Origin: an uncultured Prevotellaceae bacterium
GTDB taxonomy: Bacteria > Bacteroidota > Bacteroidia > Bacteroidales > Muribaculaceae
Direction of reading: 5' to 3'
Length of the DNA: 64,000 nt
Assembly: GCA_900318865.1 (NCBI GenBank)
Contig: ONMF01000006.1
Span: 49,705 to 113,704, forward strand
Notes under the pieces: generated by a model
Database searches by the model: none
The model's input: the letters and a program-made list of their open reading frames with translations, nothing else
What the model was told of the DNA's origin: nothing
Made by a program: the position numbers and the translations under genes
In this document: positions 34,955-42,785 of the stretch, piece after piece
How positions within the stretch are numbered: the first letter of the stretch is position 1
How the letters are laid out: the number at the start of each line of letters is the position of its first letter

Positions 34955-35128
34955 GCCATTTGGATCATATCTCAGTTTTTTTGCCGACTCCCCCAAAGGA
35001 GGTTCGGACCATGCAAAGTTAGTGCTTTTTCCGCTGTTTGTCAAGATATCGACCCTATATCACGTCGTTTCTAATGCGTTGATAATCAGCCACAACGATT
35101 TTTATTTTTATATCATGCCAACATCGTG
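34877..35128. repeat. 250-base direct repeat, copy 2, with embedded promoter
   Basis: Partner of 33401-33650. Differences are scattered single substitutions. Copy 2 forms the upstream boundary of the RHS island, next to the rubredoxin-rubrerythrin gene. Confidence 0.8.
35014..35043 (-). promoter_or_regulatory. Promoter inside RHS repeat copy 2
   Basis: TTG and TAACTTTG (35014-35021) on the minus strand with a 20-base gap, as in copy 1. Confidence 0.6.
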
Positions 35129-35176
35129 CGGTTTGCGTAGGGTTGTTTGATGAGAAAGTGGCTGTTAAATGAAAAA

Positions 35177-35211
35177 GATGGGGCGCAGGTTATCACATCC
35201 TGCGTCCCATC
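35177..35211 (-). terminator. Terminator of the rubredoxin-rubrerythrin gene
   Basis: Stem GATGGGGCGCAGG/CCTGCGTCCCATC, with the minus strand continuing into CTTTTTC. Confidence 0.8.
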
Positions 35212-35237
35212 GGTTGAGGTTTGTTGTCGGTGGACGG

Positions 35238-35789
35238 TTACTTCTTGAAGTAACGGTTGTAAAGTCCTTGGAAGCCTTGTCCGTGGCGAGCCTCGTCACG
35301 AGCCATCTCATGAACGGTGTCGTGGATGGCGTCGAGGTTCTGTGCCTTGGCGAGCTTGGCAATGCGGAACTTGTCCTCACAAGCGCCGGCCTCGGCGTTC
35401 ATGCGCTTCTCCAGATTGGTCTTGGTGTCCCACACGACCTCGCCCAGCAGCTCGGCGAACTTGGCTGCGTGCTCGGCCTCTTCCCAGGCGTAGCGCTTGA
35501 AGGCCTCGGCGATTTCGGGATAGCCTTCGCGGTCGGCCTGCCGGCTCATGGCCAGGTACATGCCCACCTCGCTGCACTCGCCGTTGAAGTGGTCTTTCAG
35601 GCCTTGCAGAATTTCGGGGTCCACGCCTTGTGCCACGCCCAGCACATGCTCGGCGGCAAATTGCAGACCATCGTCTTCCTTCAGCTCCTTGAATTTAGAG
35701 GCGGGAACTTTACATTGCGGGCATCTTTCGGGAGGGGTGTCGCCCTCGTGCACGTAGCCGCATACCGTGCAAATCCATTTTTTTGCCAT
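35238..35789 (-). CDS. Reverse-order rubrerythrin (NADH peroxidase type)
   Basis: 183 residues. The rubredoxin domain comes first ([20 protein letters not shown] with CPQC), followed by a ferritin-like diiron domain ([56 protein letters not shown]). This order is that of reverse rubrerythrins, which reduce peroxide or oxygen in anaerobes. With the classical rubrerythrin at 11407 and the glutathione peroxidase at 4465, the window carries three peroxide-reducing proteins. Own promoter -7 element TATCTTTG at 35847-35854. Confidence 0.92.
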   Translation of the reverse strand: MAKKWICTVCGYVHEGDTPPERCPQCKVPASKFKELKEDDGLQFAAEHVLGVAQGVDPEILQGLKDHFNGECSEVGMYLAMSRQADREGYPEIAEAFKRYAWEEAEHAAKFAELLGEVVWDTKTNLEKRMNAEAGACEDKFRIAKLAKAQNLDAIHDTVHEMARDEARHGQGFQGLYNRYFKK

Positions 35790-35846
35790 AGTAGTGTAAA
35801 ACAGTTTTAGTGTGAATGAGTAAAATTGAATTATTGTCTCTGATTA

Positions 35847-35854
35847 CAAAGATA
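35847..35854 (-). promoter_or_regulatory. -7 element of the reverse rubrerythrin gene
   Basis: TATCTTTG on the minus strand, leaving a leader of about 55 bases. Confidence 0.5.
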
Positions 35855-35983
35855 GCACACAGCCATTCCAAAATCCAAACTTTTTACCGTTTTTTCACAA
35901 AAATCAAGATTCCTAAAACCCATTAGAAATGGTGGGATTAAAGAAAAAACGCCTGCCGCCGTCGCAGGATGAGAAATTATTTG

Positions 35984-35991
35984 TACTTTTG
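35984..35991 (+). promoter_or_regulatory. -7 element of the rnhA-GT4-radical SAM-AlaX operon
   Basis: TACTTTTG, 31 bases upstream of the RNase H ATG. No clear -33 element. Confidence 0.45.
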
Positions 35992-36022
35992 TGAACATAA
36001 CAGTAAACAAGCAACAGCGCGT

Positions 36023-36667
36023 ATGGCAGCAAATCATGGCAAATGGTATGTGGTGTGGGATGGAACCGAGCGCGGTATATACGACTCCTGGGCCGAGTGC
36101 GAGGCACGCGTGAAAAATGTGCCGGGAGCGCGCTACAAGTCGTTTCCCACGCAGCAGGATGCCATCGAGGCCTATCGACAGGACCCCGATGCCATGCAGG
36201 TGCTGCGCGCCATTGCCCACGGGCCGAAAACGCAGGTCAACTACGAAGCCATCCCTGAGCTGGTGCGCGACAGCATCGCGGTGGACGGCGCATGCAGCGG
36301 CAATCCGGGCATCATGGAGTACCGTGGCGTGGATGTGATGACCGGTGCCGAGTTGTTCAGGGTGGGGCCGTTTGCCGATGCCACCAACAACATCGGCGAG
36401 TTCCTTGCCATTGTGCATGCCCTGGCGCTGTTCAACCAGTGTGGCAATGAGCACACGGCCATCTACACCGACAGCCGCACGGCCCTGGCGTGGGTGCGTC
36501 ACCGCAAATGCAACACCAAGCTTGAGCGCACGGCGCGCAATGCCCGCCTCTTTGAGATTATAGCCCGTGCCGAGCGATGGCTCGCCACGCACGCCTGGCA
36601 CAATGTCATCATCAAGTGGAACACCAGTGAATGGGGAGAAATCCCCGCCGATTTCGGACGAAAATGA
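36023..36667 (+). CDS. Ribonuclease HI with N-terminal viroplasmin-type domain
   Basis: 214 residues. The N-terminal ~45 residues (KWYVVWDGTERGIYDSWAEC) form the caulimovirus viroplasmin-type RNA-DNA hybrid binding domain. The RNase H domain begins at IAVDGACSGNPGIMEY, with the acidic ligands in VDGACSGN, NIGEFLAIVHAL and YTDSRTALAW. It degrades RNA in RNA-DNA hybrids and complements the RNase HII at 24746-25342. The start MAANHGKWYV was chosen for its position after the promoter and domain boundary. Its stop overlaps the ATG of the glycosyltransferase gene. Confidence 0.92.
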   Translation: MAANHGKWYVVWDGTERGIYDSWAECEARVKNVPGARYKSFPTQQDAIEAYRQDPDAMQVLRAIAHGPKTQVNYEAIPELVRDSIAVDGACSGNPGIMEYRGVDVMTGAELFRVGPFADATNNIGEFLAIVHALALFNQCGNEHTAIYTDSRTALAWVRHRKCNTKLERTARNARLFEIIARAERWLATHAWHNVIIKWNTSEWGEIPADFGRK

Positions 36668-37893
36668 ACATCCTGCTCATCAATCGAAGCGACAGTTTGG
36701 GCGGCGCGGCAAAGGCATCGTTCAGGCTCATGAACGCCCTGCGCCGGCTGGGCCACGACGCACGCATGCTGGTGCTCGACAAGTCGTCGGGGCTGCCGTG
36801 TGTGGAGCTCGCCGCCAAGCCTTGGAGGGCGAAAGGCGCTTTTCTGGCCGAGCGGTTGCAGATATTGCTGAACAACGGATTCAGCCGCGACACGCTGTTC
36901 CAGATCGACACCGCCACGCATGGCATCGACATTTCCAGCCATCCCTGGGTGCGGCAGGCCGATGTGTTGATGCTGGGCTGGGTGAACCAGGGGATGCTGT
37001 CGGTCGACGGCGTGCGGCGCCTGGCAGCCCTGAAAAAGCCCATGATTTGGACCATGCACGACATGTGGAACTGTACGGGCGTTTGTCACCATGCCTACGA
37101 CTGCCGCCGCTATACCGGCCGCTGCACGGCCTGTCCGCTCACAGGCAAGCAAGCCGACGACATTTCCACCGCTGCGCAGCGCCGCAAAGGGGAGCTTTAC
37201 GCCGCTGCGGGCATCCACTTTGTGGCGGTGAGCCACTGGCTGGAGCAGTGCTGCAGGCAGAGCAGCCTCATGCGCGACGCGCACATCACAGTCATCGGCA
37301 ATCCGCTCGACGTGGCCGCATGTGACTGCACACGCCGCGCCGGCGGTGACAATTCCGATAAATTTGTTGTGGCCATGGGGGCCGCCCGCCTCGACGACCC
37401 GGTGAAGGGTTTCGACACGCTCATTGCCGCCACACGCCACATCGCCGACTGTCGGCCCGAACTGGCACAGCGCCTGGAGCTGTTGCTCTATGGCACGCTG
37501 CGACATGCCGAGCTGCTGGGCCAGCTGGCGCTTCCGTTCACGCATTTGGGCTATGTCGACAATCTGGATGCCGTGTACGGCAGGGCCGACGCCGTGCTTT
37601 CGCTGTCGCACTACGAGTCGTTCGGCTACACGCTGGTCGAGGGCTTGGCCCACGGCTGCATCCCCGTCACCACGGGCGAGGGCGGGCAGGTTGACATCGT
37701 GCGTCATGGCCAAAATGGATGTGTGCTGGCCGGGCGTTCGCCCCAGGCCGTTGCCGACGGCCTGCAGTGGGCCGCCACGCATCCGCTCGACAGGCGCCGG
37801 CTGCACGACGATGCCTTGCAGCGCTTCGATGCACCGGTCATCGCCGGCCGTTACATTCATCTCATCGACAGTTTAACTCATCAAGATTTTTGA
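36664..37893 (+). CDS. Glycosyltransferase, GT4-like
   Basis: 409 residues. N-terminal NRSDSLGGAAKASFRLMNAL resembles the acceptor-side loop of GT-B enzymes. The C-terminal half has HYESFGYTLVEGLAHGCIPV, the ExxxxxxxE nucleotide-sugar-binding pattern of family GT4. An unusual Cys-rich stretch in the middle (MWNCTGVCHHAYDCRRYTGR then CTACP) is shared by some WcaC-like transferases. It probably adds a sugar to a surface glycan at the inner membrane. It overlaps rnhA by four bases. The functional link to the RNA-related neighbours is unclear. Confidence 0.85.
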   Translation: MNILLINRSDSLGGAAKASFRLMNALRRLGHDARMLVLDKSSGLPCVELAAKPWRAKGAFLAERLQILLNNGFSRDTLFQIDTATHGIDISSHPWVRQADVLMLGWVNQGMLSVDGVRRLAALKKPMIWTMHDMWNCTGVCHHAYDCRRYTGRCTACPLTGKQADDISTAAQRRKGELYAAAGIHFVAVSHWLEQCCRQSSLMRDAHITVIGNPLDVAACDCTRRAGGDNSDKFVVAMGAARLDDPVKGFDTLIAATRHIADCRPELAQRLELLLYGTLRHAELLGQLALPFTHLGYVDNLDAVYGRADAVLSLSHYESFGYTLVEGLAHGCIPVTTGEGGQVDIVRHGQNGCVLAGRSPQAVADGLQWAATHPLDRRRLHDDALQRFDAPVIAGRYIHLIDSLTHQDF

Positions 37894-37901
37894 TTACCGA
37901 T

Positions 37902-38681
37902 ATGCAAACCGTTTTGTTTCACAGCACCATTTACGGGCCTGTCAAGAGTCGCAGGCTGGGAGTGTCGTTAGGCATCAACCTTATGCCGAATGACGGCAAA
38001 CTCTGTTCGTTCGACTGCCTCTATTGCGAGGCGGGTTTCAACGCACAGGGTCCCGGGCACGAAGGCATCCCGTCGCGTGAGAGCGTCAAGCGCCAGCTCA
38101 GCAAGAAACTCAAGGCCATGAGCCAGGCCGGCGAGCCGCTCGATGTCATCACCTTCTCGGGCAACGGCGAGCCCACGCTTCACCCGCATTTTAAAGAGGT
38201 GGTTCACGACGTGCTCATGTTGCGCGACAGGTACTATCCGCAGGCCAAGGTGAGCGTGCTGAGCAACGCCACCATGGTGGGGCGCCCCGGCGTGGCCGAA
38301 GCCCTGAACAAGGTGGACAACAATATCCTGAAGCTCGACTCGGCCATCCCGGCCACCCTGCGGGCTCTCAACCGTCCGGTCTCGGCCAATGTGCTGCCCG
38401 AGGGCATCATTGCCGACATCAAGCAGTTTGCCGGGCAGTGTGTGGTGCAAACCATGATGCTGCGCGGCAGCTATGAAGGCCACGTTATCGACAACACCAC
38501 CCCCGCCGAGGTCGACGCCCTCATCGAGGCCTATCGGCAGATGGCTCCGCGCCAGGTGATGCTTTATTCCATCGACCGGCCCACACCGGCCACCGAATTG
38601 AAAACAGTGCCTCGCGAAGAGCTGCAGCCCATCGCCGACCGCATCGCCGAGGCCACAGGACTGACCGTAACCGTGAGTTGA
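37902..38681 (+). CDS. Radical SAM protein
   Basis: 259 residues. The cluster motif is LCSFDCLYCEAGF (CxxxCxxC), followed by ITFSGNGEPTLHP with the SAM-binding GNGEPT. It fits the group of small radical SAM proteins annotated as Fe-S oxidoreductases, whose reaction is not known. The start MQTVLFHSTIYGPV is eight bases after the glycosyltransferase stop. The AlaX gene begins seven bases after its end. The position next to a tRNA editing gene hints at RNA modification, but this is weak. Confidence 0.85.
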   Translation: MQTVLFHSTIYGPVKSRRLGVSLGINLMPNDGKLCSFDCLYCEAGFNAQGPGHEGIPSRESVKRQLSKKLKAMSQAGEPLDVITFSGNGEPTLHPHFKEVVHDVLMLRDRYYPQAKVSVLSNATMVGRPGVAEALNKVDNNILKLDSAIPATLRALNRPVSANVLPEGIIADIKQFAGQCVVQTMMLRGSYEGHVIDNTTPAEVDALIEAYRQMAPRQVMLYSIDRPTPATELKTVPREELQPIADRIAEATGLTVTVS

Positions 38682-38688
38682 CGCTGCC

Positions 38689-39162
38689 ATGGAGCAAGAA
38701 CCCATTCTCAACGCGCATGGCAAGCAGGAATATCCGCCCATGCACACGGCCGAGCACATCCTCAATGCCACCATGGTGCGCATGCTGGGATGCGGCCGGC
38801 ATGTGAACGCCCATGTGGAGCGCACCAAGTCGAAGCTCGATTATGACTTCTCACGGCCGCTCACGCCGCAGGAGGTGGCGCTCATCGAGCAGCGTGTCAA
38901 CGAGGTGATTGCCGCCGATGTGCCGGTGACGGCAGAATATGCCCTGCAGGCCGATGTGGCCGGCCGGTTCGACCTGTCGCGGCTGCCGCACGACGCGTCG
39001 TCCACGGTGCGCATTGTGCATGTGGGCGATTACGACGAGTGCCTGTGTGCCGGCACCCATGTGGAGCACACGGGGCAAATAGGCTCGTTCCGCATCAGCA
39101 GCACGTCGTTCAGCAACGGACGGCTGCGCATCGTCTTCAGGCTGATGGAGCCTCGGCCTTGA
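38689..39162 (+). CDS. Free-standing alanyl-tRNA editing protein (AlaX type)
   Basis: 157 residues. PMHTAEHIL gives the HxxxH zinc pair (His19, His23), and CLCAGTHVEHTGQIG gives the CxxxH pair (Cys120, His124). This is the editing-domain signature shared with AlaRS and ThrRS. It probably hydrolyses mischarged Ser-tRNA-Ala or a related aminoacyl-tRNA. It lacks the AlaRS catalytic core. It is the last gene of the rnhA operon and its end overlaps the end of the convergent mscS gene by 26 bases. Confidence 0.9.
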   Translation: MEQEPILNAHGKQEYPPMHTAEHILNATMVRMLGCGRHVNAHVERTKSKLDYDFSRPLTPQEVALIEQRVNEVIAADVPVTAEYALQADVAGRFDLSRLPHDASSTVRIVHVGDYDECLCAGTHVEHTGQIGSFRISSTSFSNGRLRIVFRLMEPRP

Positions 39163-41500
39163 TGTGGATGTCGGCCTGCGGGAAGGGGATTTCCACATTG
39201 TTCTCGCCCAGCACTTGGTAAATCTGTTCCTTGATGACGGCGATGTCGGCCACGCGTGTCGCCACCTTGACCCAGATGACCACAATCAAGTCCACGCTGC
39301 TGTCGCCAAAGTTGTCGAACAGCACCTGTATGCCCTTCTTTTTGTCGTAGATGTTGAGCGTCGAAAGGCGGTCGATGATGAGCTGGCGCACGCGGTCCAC
39401 ATGCGACCCGTAGGCCACCCCCACGGGCACCTTCACCATCTCGTAGCCGTGGTTGCGCGTCATGTTCTTGAAGTTTTTGCTGAACAGCTGGCTGTTGAGG
39501 AAGGCTATCACCGAGCCGTCGATGGTCTCGACGAGCGTGCTCTGGTAGTTGATGTTGGTGACCTTGCCGCGAATGCCGTCGCACTCAATCACGTCGCCCA
39601 GTTTCACGCGGCCGCTCATCAGCGACAGGCCGTAGAACAGGTTCTCGAGCGTGTCTTTCATGGCGAAACCGATACCGGTCGACAAGCCGGTGAGGATGAG
39701 CGTGATGCCCGCACTGTTCACGTTGAGCACCACCATGGCGATGTAGGCAAAGATAATCCACCCGGCGTATTTCATGATGTTCATGCTCAGCGCCACCACT
39801 TGGTTTTTCGACTTGGTTTTATACTCCCGCCACTTGATGTAGAGCTTGATGAGCAGGTAGATGATGAAGTGGAACACAAATGCCAGCGCCACCAGGAAGA
39901 GAATTTTTTCGAGCGAGATGACAATCACATTGGGGATGTCCACAATCTTGTGCCGGAAGAAGTGCACGCACCATTCTGTGAGGTCAAACACCTTGGCGGC
40001 CCAGTAGATGGTGCCTGCCACACTGAGCGTGGCGGCGATGGGGATGATCATCTTGTAGATGGCGTCGAACAGCCACGTCTTGCTGATGTCCTCGTTATCG
40101 CTGATGTGAGCTGCCTGATACTTGTGCAGCCAGTAGTAGATGACGGTGATGCCCTGGATGACGGTGAGTTGCATAATCCACCAGATGAGCACCTGCACGC
40201 TCATCAGCGTGTAGCCCGCCCATGCCATGACAAGAGCCGTAATCATCACCAGCAGCGATGCCCAGGTGTAGACTTTGTCGGTTCGCGGCACATTGCGGCC
40301 GTGCCGCCTGATGACATCGCCCTGCCAAATGGTGGCGATGAGCAAGATGGGCGGGAAGGTGAGGTTGACGATGGTGTTAGGCATGAAGGTGATGCGGTAC
40401 ACAAACACGATGAAGCCCACCATCAGAATGGGGATGTAGAGGCGTATGCCGCTCTTCACCCTGGTGCTTTTGAGCCTGATGATGATCGAGAACATGATGG
40501 CCGTGAGCAGCCAGGCGTACTCGCTGAGCAGCATCGATGCCATGATCATGAAGTTGTGGTCGGTGAGTGTGTAGGAAATGATGAGAGTCACCACGGCGAA
40601 AAGCAGCGCACTCACGGCCACGATGATGCTGCCACGCTTGCGATTGAAGTCGTCGCTAAGCCAGCGCCGCGGCACCAGGTAGCGGATTACCAGCCAGCTC
40701 ACCAGGGTCGACAGCACGATGTAGGACACGATGAACATGAACAGGAAAAAGATGAGGTTGCCTCGCCACTCGCTGTGGGTCTGGCCGGCGGGCCGGTATT
40801 TTTCATGCAGGTCTATGACGCCCTGCCGCCAGTAGCGATTGATGCTGCCCATGGTGCTGAAATAGGATTGGTCGCCGTTGACAAAGATGCTCTGGCGGAT
40901 GTCGTCGTAGGCCTTGAGGGCGAAATCATTGAGCAGTTTCGACTTATTGAGCACCATCTGCGACCGCTCGCGCGTGCGGTCGAGCTGGATGCGCTGCACG
41001 GCCATGTCGGTGGCGATGGCCTTGGCCAGCACCATGCAGCTGTCGCGGTCGGCGCGCAGCTTGTCGTTGGTGAGGATAAAGTCGGGAATGTCCTCAAGCG
41101 ACTTCACCAGTCGCACGTATTGCATCACCTGGTCGTTGTAGTGGCTGGCAAAGGTCTCGAAGGGGAGCATGCGGCTCGACATTTGACTGTGCAGTGAGGT
41201 GGCCTCGCTGCAGGCGTATGCCAGGTCGAAGACGTAGCCGCTGCGCTGGCTGTAGAGCATGAGCTCAATCTGCTGGCAGCGGTCCATCACCTGCACCATC
41301 ATCCTGTCGAAGCGCCGCGACATCTCGTTGAAGCGCGCCACGCGTTGCTGCTGTTCCTTGTGCATCATGGTGAGTTCGGTGCGCAGCACGCTCATTGCTT
41401 GCTCCATGTTGCGCTCCTTGAGTACGGCCTGGGCGGGCAGGATGCCCACCACCATTGCCAGTACCATCATGGTCAATGTTTTTTTCATTGCTGTCGTCAT
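39137..41500 (-). CDS. Large MscS-type mechanosensitive channel
   Basis: 787 residues. A signal peptide (to about residue 26) leads into a helical periplasmic region of ~190 residues. About ten membrane helices follow, then the MscS core: pore helix LILTGLSTGIGFAMKDTLEN, beta domain LGDVIECDGIRGKVTNINYQ, and a soluble C-terminal domain ending in FPQADIHIKAEAPSA. It releases solutes on hypo-osmotic stress. It complements the MscL in this window. The start at 41500 follows the promoter (41513-41520) by a few bases; an ATG at 41488 is the alternative. Confidence 0.9.
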   Translation of the reverse strand: MTTAMKKTLTMMVLAMVVGILPAQAVLKERNMEQAMSVLRTELTMMHKEQQQRVARFNEMSRRFDRMMVQVMDRCQQIELMLYSQRSGYVFDLAYACSEATSLHSQMSSRMLPFETFASHYNDQVMQYVRLVKSLEDIPDFILTNDKLRADRDSCMVLAKAIATDMAVQRIQLDRTRERSQMVLNKSKLLNDFALKAYDDIRQSIFVNGDQSYFSTMGSINRYWRQGVIDLHEKYRPAGQTHSEWRGNLIFFLFMFIVSYIVLSTLVSWLVIRYLVPRRWLSDDFNRKRGSIIVAVSALLFAVVTLIISYTLTDHNFMIMASMLLSEYAWLLTAIMFSIIIRLKSTRVKSGIRLYIPILMVGFIVFVYRITFMPNTIVNLTFPPILLIATIWQGDVIRRHGRNVPRTDKVYTWASLLVMITALVMAWAGYTLMSVQVLIWWIMQLTVIQGITVIYYWLHKYQAAHISDNEDISKTWLFDAIYKMIIPIAATLSVAGTIYWAAKVFDLTEWCVHFFRHKIVDIPNVIVISLEKILFLVALAFVFHFIIYLLIKLYIKWREYKTKSKNQVVALSMNIMKYAGWIIFAYIAMVVLNVNSAGITLILTGLSTGIGFAMKDTLENLFYGLSLMSGRVKLGDVIECDGIRGKVTNINYQSTLVETIDGSVIAFLNSQLFSKNFKNMTRNHGYEMVKVPVGVAYGSHVDRVRQLIIDRLSTLNIYDKKKGIQVLFDNFGDSSVDLIVVIWVKVATRVADIAVIKEQIYQVLGENNVEIPFPQADIHIKAEAPSA

Positions 41501-41512
41501 TGGTATTTTTTG

Positions 41513-41520
41513 CAAAAATA
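41513..41520 (-). promoter_or_regulatory. -7 element of the mscS gene
   Basis: TATTTTTG on the minus strand, 12 bases before the start codon, implying a very short leader. Confidence 0.5.
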
Positions 41521-41597
41521 CATTTTTATGCCCGAATATCAATTAAATTCATGTTTTTTATGAACTCTTCAGGATTCGGCGGCAGGCCCAAGTGCCA

Positions 41598-41638
41598 AAA
41601 AAAGCTCCGCCCGGAGCAACGTCGCGGGCGGAGCTTTT
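41598..41638. terminator. Terminator of the left SusCD operon
   Basis: Stem AAAGCTCCGCCC/GGGCGGAGCTTT with A-run before and T-run after, so it can act on either strand. It sits just past the end of the last gene of the left SusCD operon. Confidence 0.85.
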
Positions 41639-41664
41639 ATAAACGAAGTGCAAAGATTGGTTCA

Positions 41665-42756
41665 TCACATGGAGACCCAACGCGGTGTTACCATGGTCAC
41701 GCCACTGCCGTCGCGCACACCGATGGCAAACATCATATAGGCGCGTCCAATGTCGTAACGGCTATAGTAATCGGTGAACTCCTTGTTGTTGGTGCCATAA
41801 GTGAGCACACCCAGGTCGTGGCCGCTGGCATCAATTACATGGAAGTTAAAGTCCATGCGATTTCGTCCCAGATCGTTGTAGGCCTGTTTGATGAGAGGAA
41901 CAATCGACCACTTGCAGGCCTCGCCAAATCCGAAGGGCTCGCCGCACTTCACATCGTAGACGCCCGTTTCTTGATTCTTGAAATAGGCTTGCAACTTGTG
42001 GGGATAGGGCACACCCTCACTCTCATAGAGGAAGTTGTAGAACTTGATGATCACACCCTCTCCGATGGGTTCAGGCAGTTCCACGCCAGTGTTTTGCCGC
42101 TGGACTTCGGGCATTGCCGGGATATTGTCCATCTCGACAGCGATGGGGTCCTTGGACATGTCGTAGATAAACACATGGTAGCGCTTTCCAGCTGCTACCT
42201 GGCAGGAACCGGAGTAGTAAGGCTCGGCCACGAAGCGCTCCTTGATGTTGAGCAGGGAGTCACGCACATTCTTGCCGTCGAGATTCTCACCGGCGTACTG
42301 TACGGCGTCTTTGAGCACGTTGCCCTGGGCATCTTTCACGTTGTCGCTTTCGAGCAGATAGATTGTTGTGCCGTTTTGAATGACGTTTTTCACGCCATAT
42401 ACATCAATGTAGTAGTAGCCGTTGCCTTCTTTGACATAGGTGACGTTCTCTTTCTTGTGCAGTTTGATGCTCAGCGTGCCGGCATCCACCGTGAAGAACA
42501 GGTTGGTGCCACCGCTGGGCACGCCGTTGCGCGGCAGCAGCATAGAGGCCATGTTGTTCTGGTATTGGTAGCCGTTGATGTCGACCATGTAGGCATAGTT
42601 GGCAGCGGAGTTGGCAATAGGAGCCATGTTGAAGATCTGCACAAAAGCCTTTGTCGAGTTATCGGCCTGTGTCATGTCGTAGGTCACATCCTTGTCGCTG
42701 CAAGCGGCAAACAGCCCCACGAGCAGGCCCATCGTGATATATTTGATATATTTCAT
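41665..42756 (-). CDS. Surface lipoprotein of the left SusCD operon
   Basis: 363 residues with a lipoprotein signal (MKYIKYITMGLLVGLFAACS). The mature protein begins with Asp and Asn-rich residues and looks like two beta-sandwich domains (FVQIFNMAPIANSAANYAYM; GVIIKFYNFLYES), possibly of DUF4397 type. It lies 29 bases downstream of the SusD gene, the place of SusE/SusF-like glycan-binding lipoproteins. A role in ligand capture at the outer membrane is inferred from position. Confidence 0.7.
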   Translation of the reverse strand: MKYIKYITMGLLVGLFAACSDKDVTYDMTQADNSTKAFVQIFNMAPIANSAANYAYMVDINGYQYQNNMASMLLPRNGVPSGGTNLFFTVDAGTLSIKLHKKENVTYVKEGNGYYYIDVYGVKNVIQNGTTIYLLESDNVKDAQGNVLKDAVQYAGENLDGKNVRDSLLNIKERFVAEPYYSGSCQVAAGKRYHVFIYDMSKDPIAVEMDNIPAMPEVQRQNTGVELPEPIGEGVIIKFYNFLYESEGVPYPHKLQAYFKNQETGVYDVKCGEPFGFGEACKWSIVPLIKQAYNDLGRNRMDFNFHVIDASGHDLGVLTYGTNNKEFTDYYSRYDIGRAYMMFAIGVRDGSGVTMVTPRWVSM

Positions 42757-42785
42757 CGTCGTTTAGTGTTTAGATGTGATTAAAA

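Noticed and set aside
39164..41197. 677-codon open frame on the plus strand
   Set aside because: It is the shadow of the mscS gene on the other strand. Its His/Asp/Val-rich translation has no domain and the antisense frame has clear MscS motifs.
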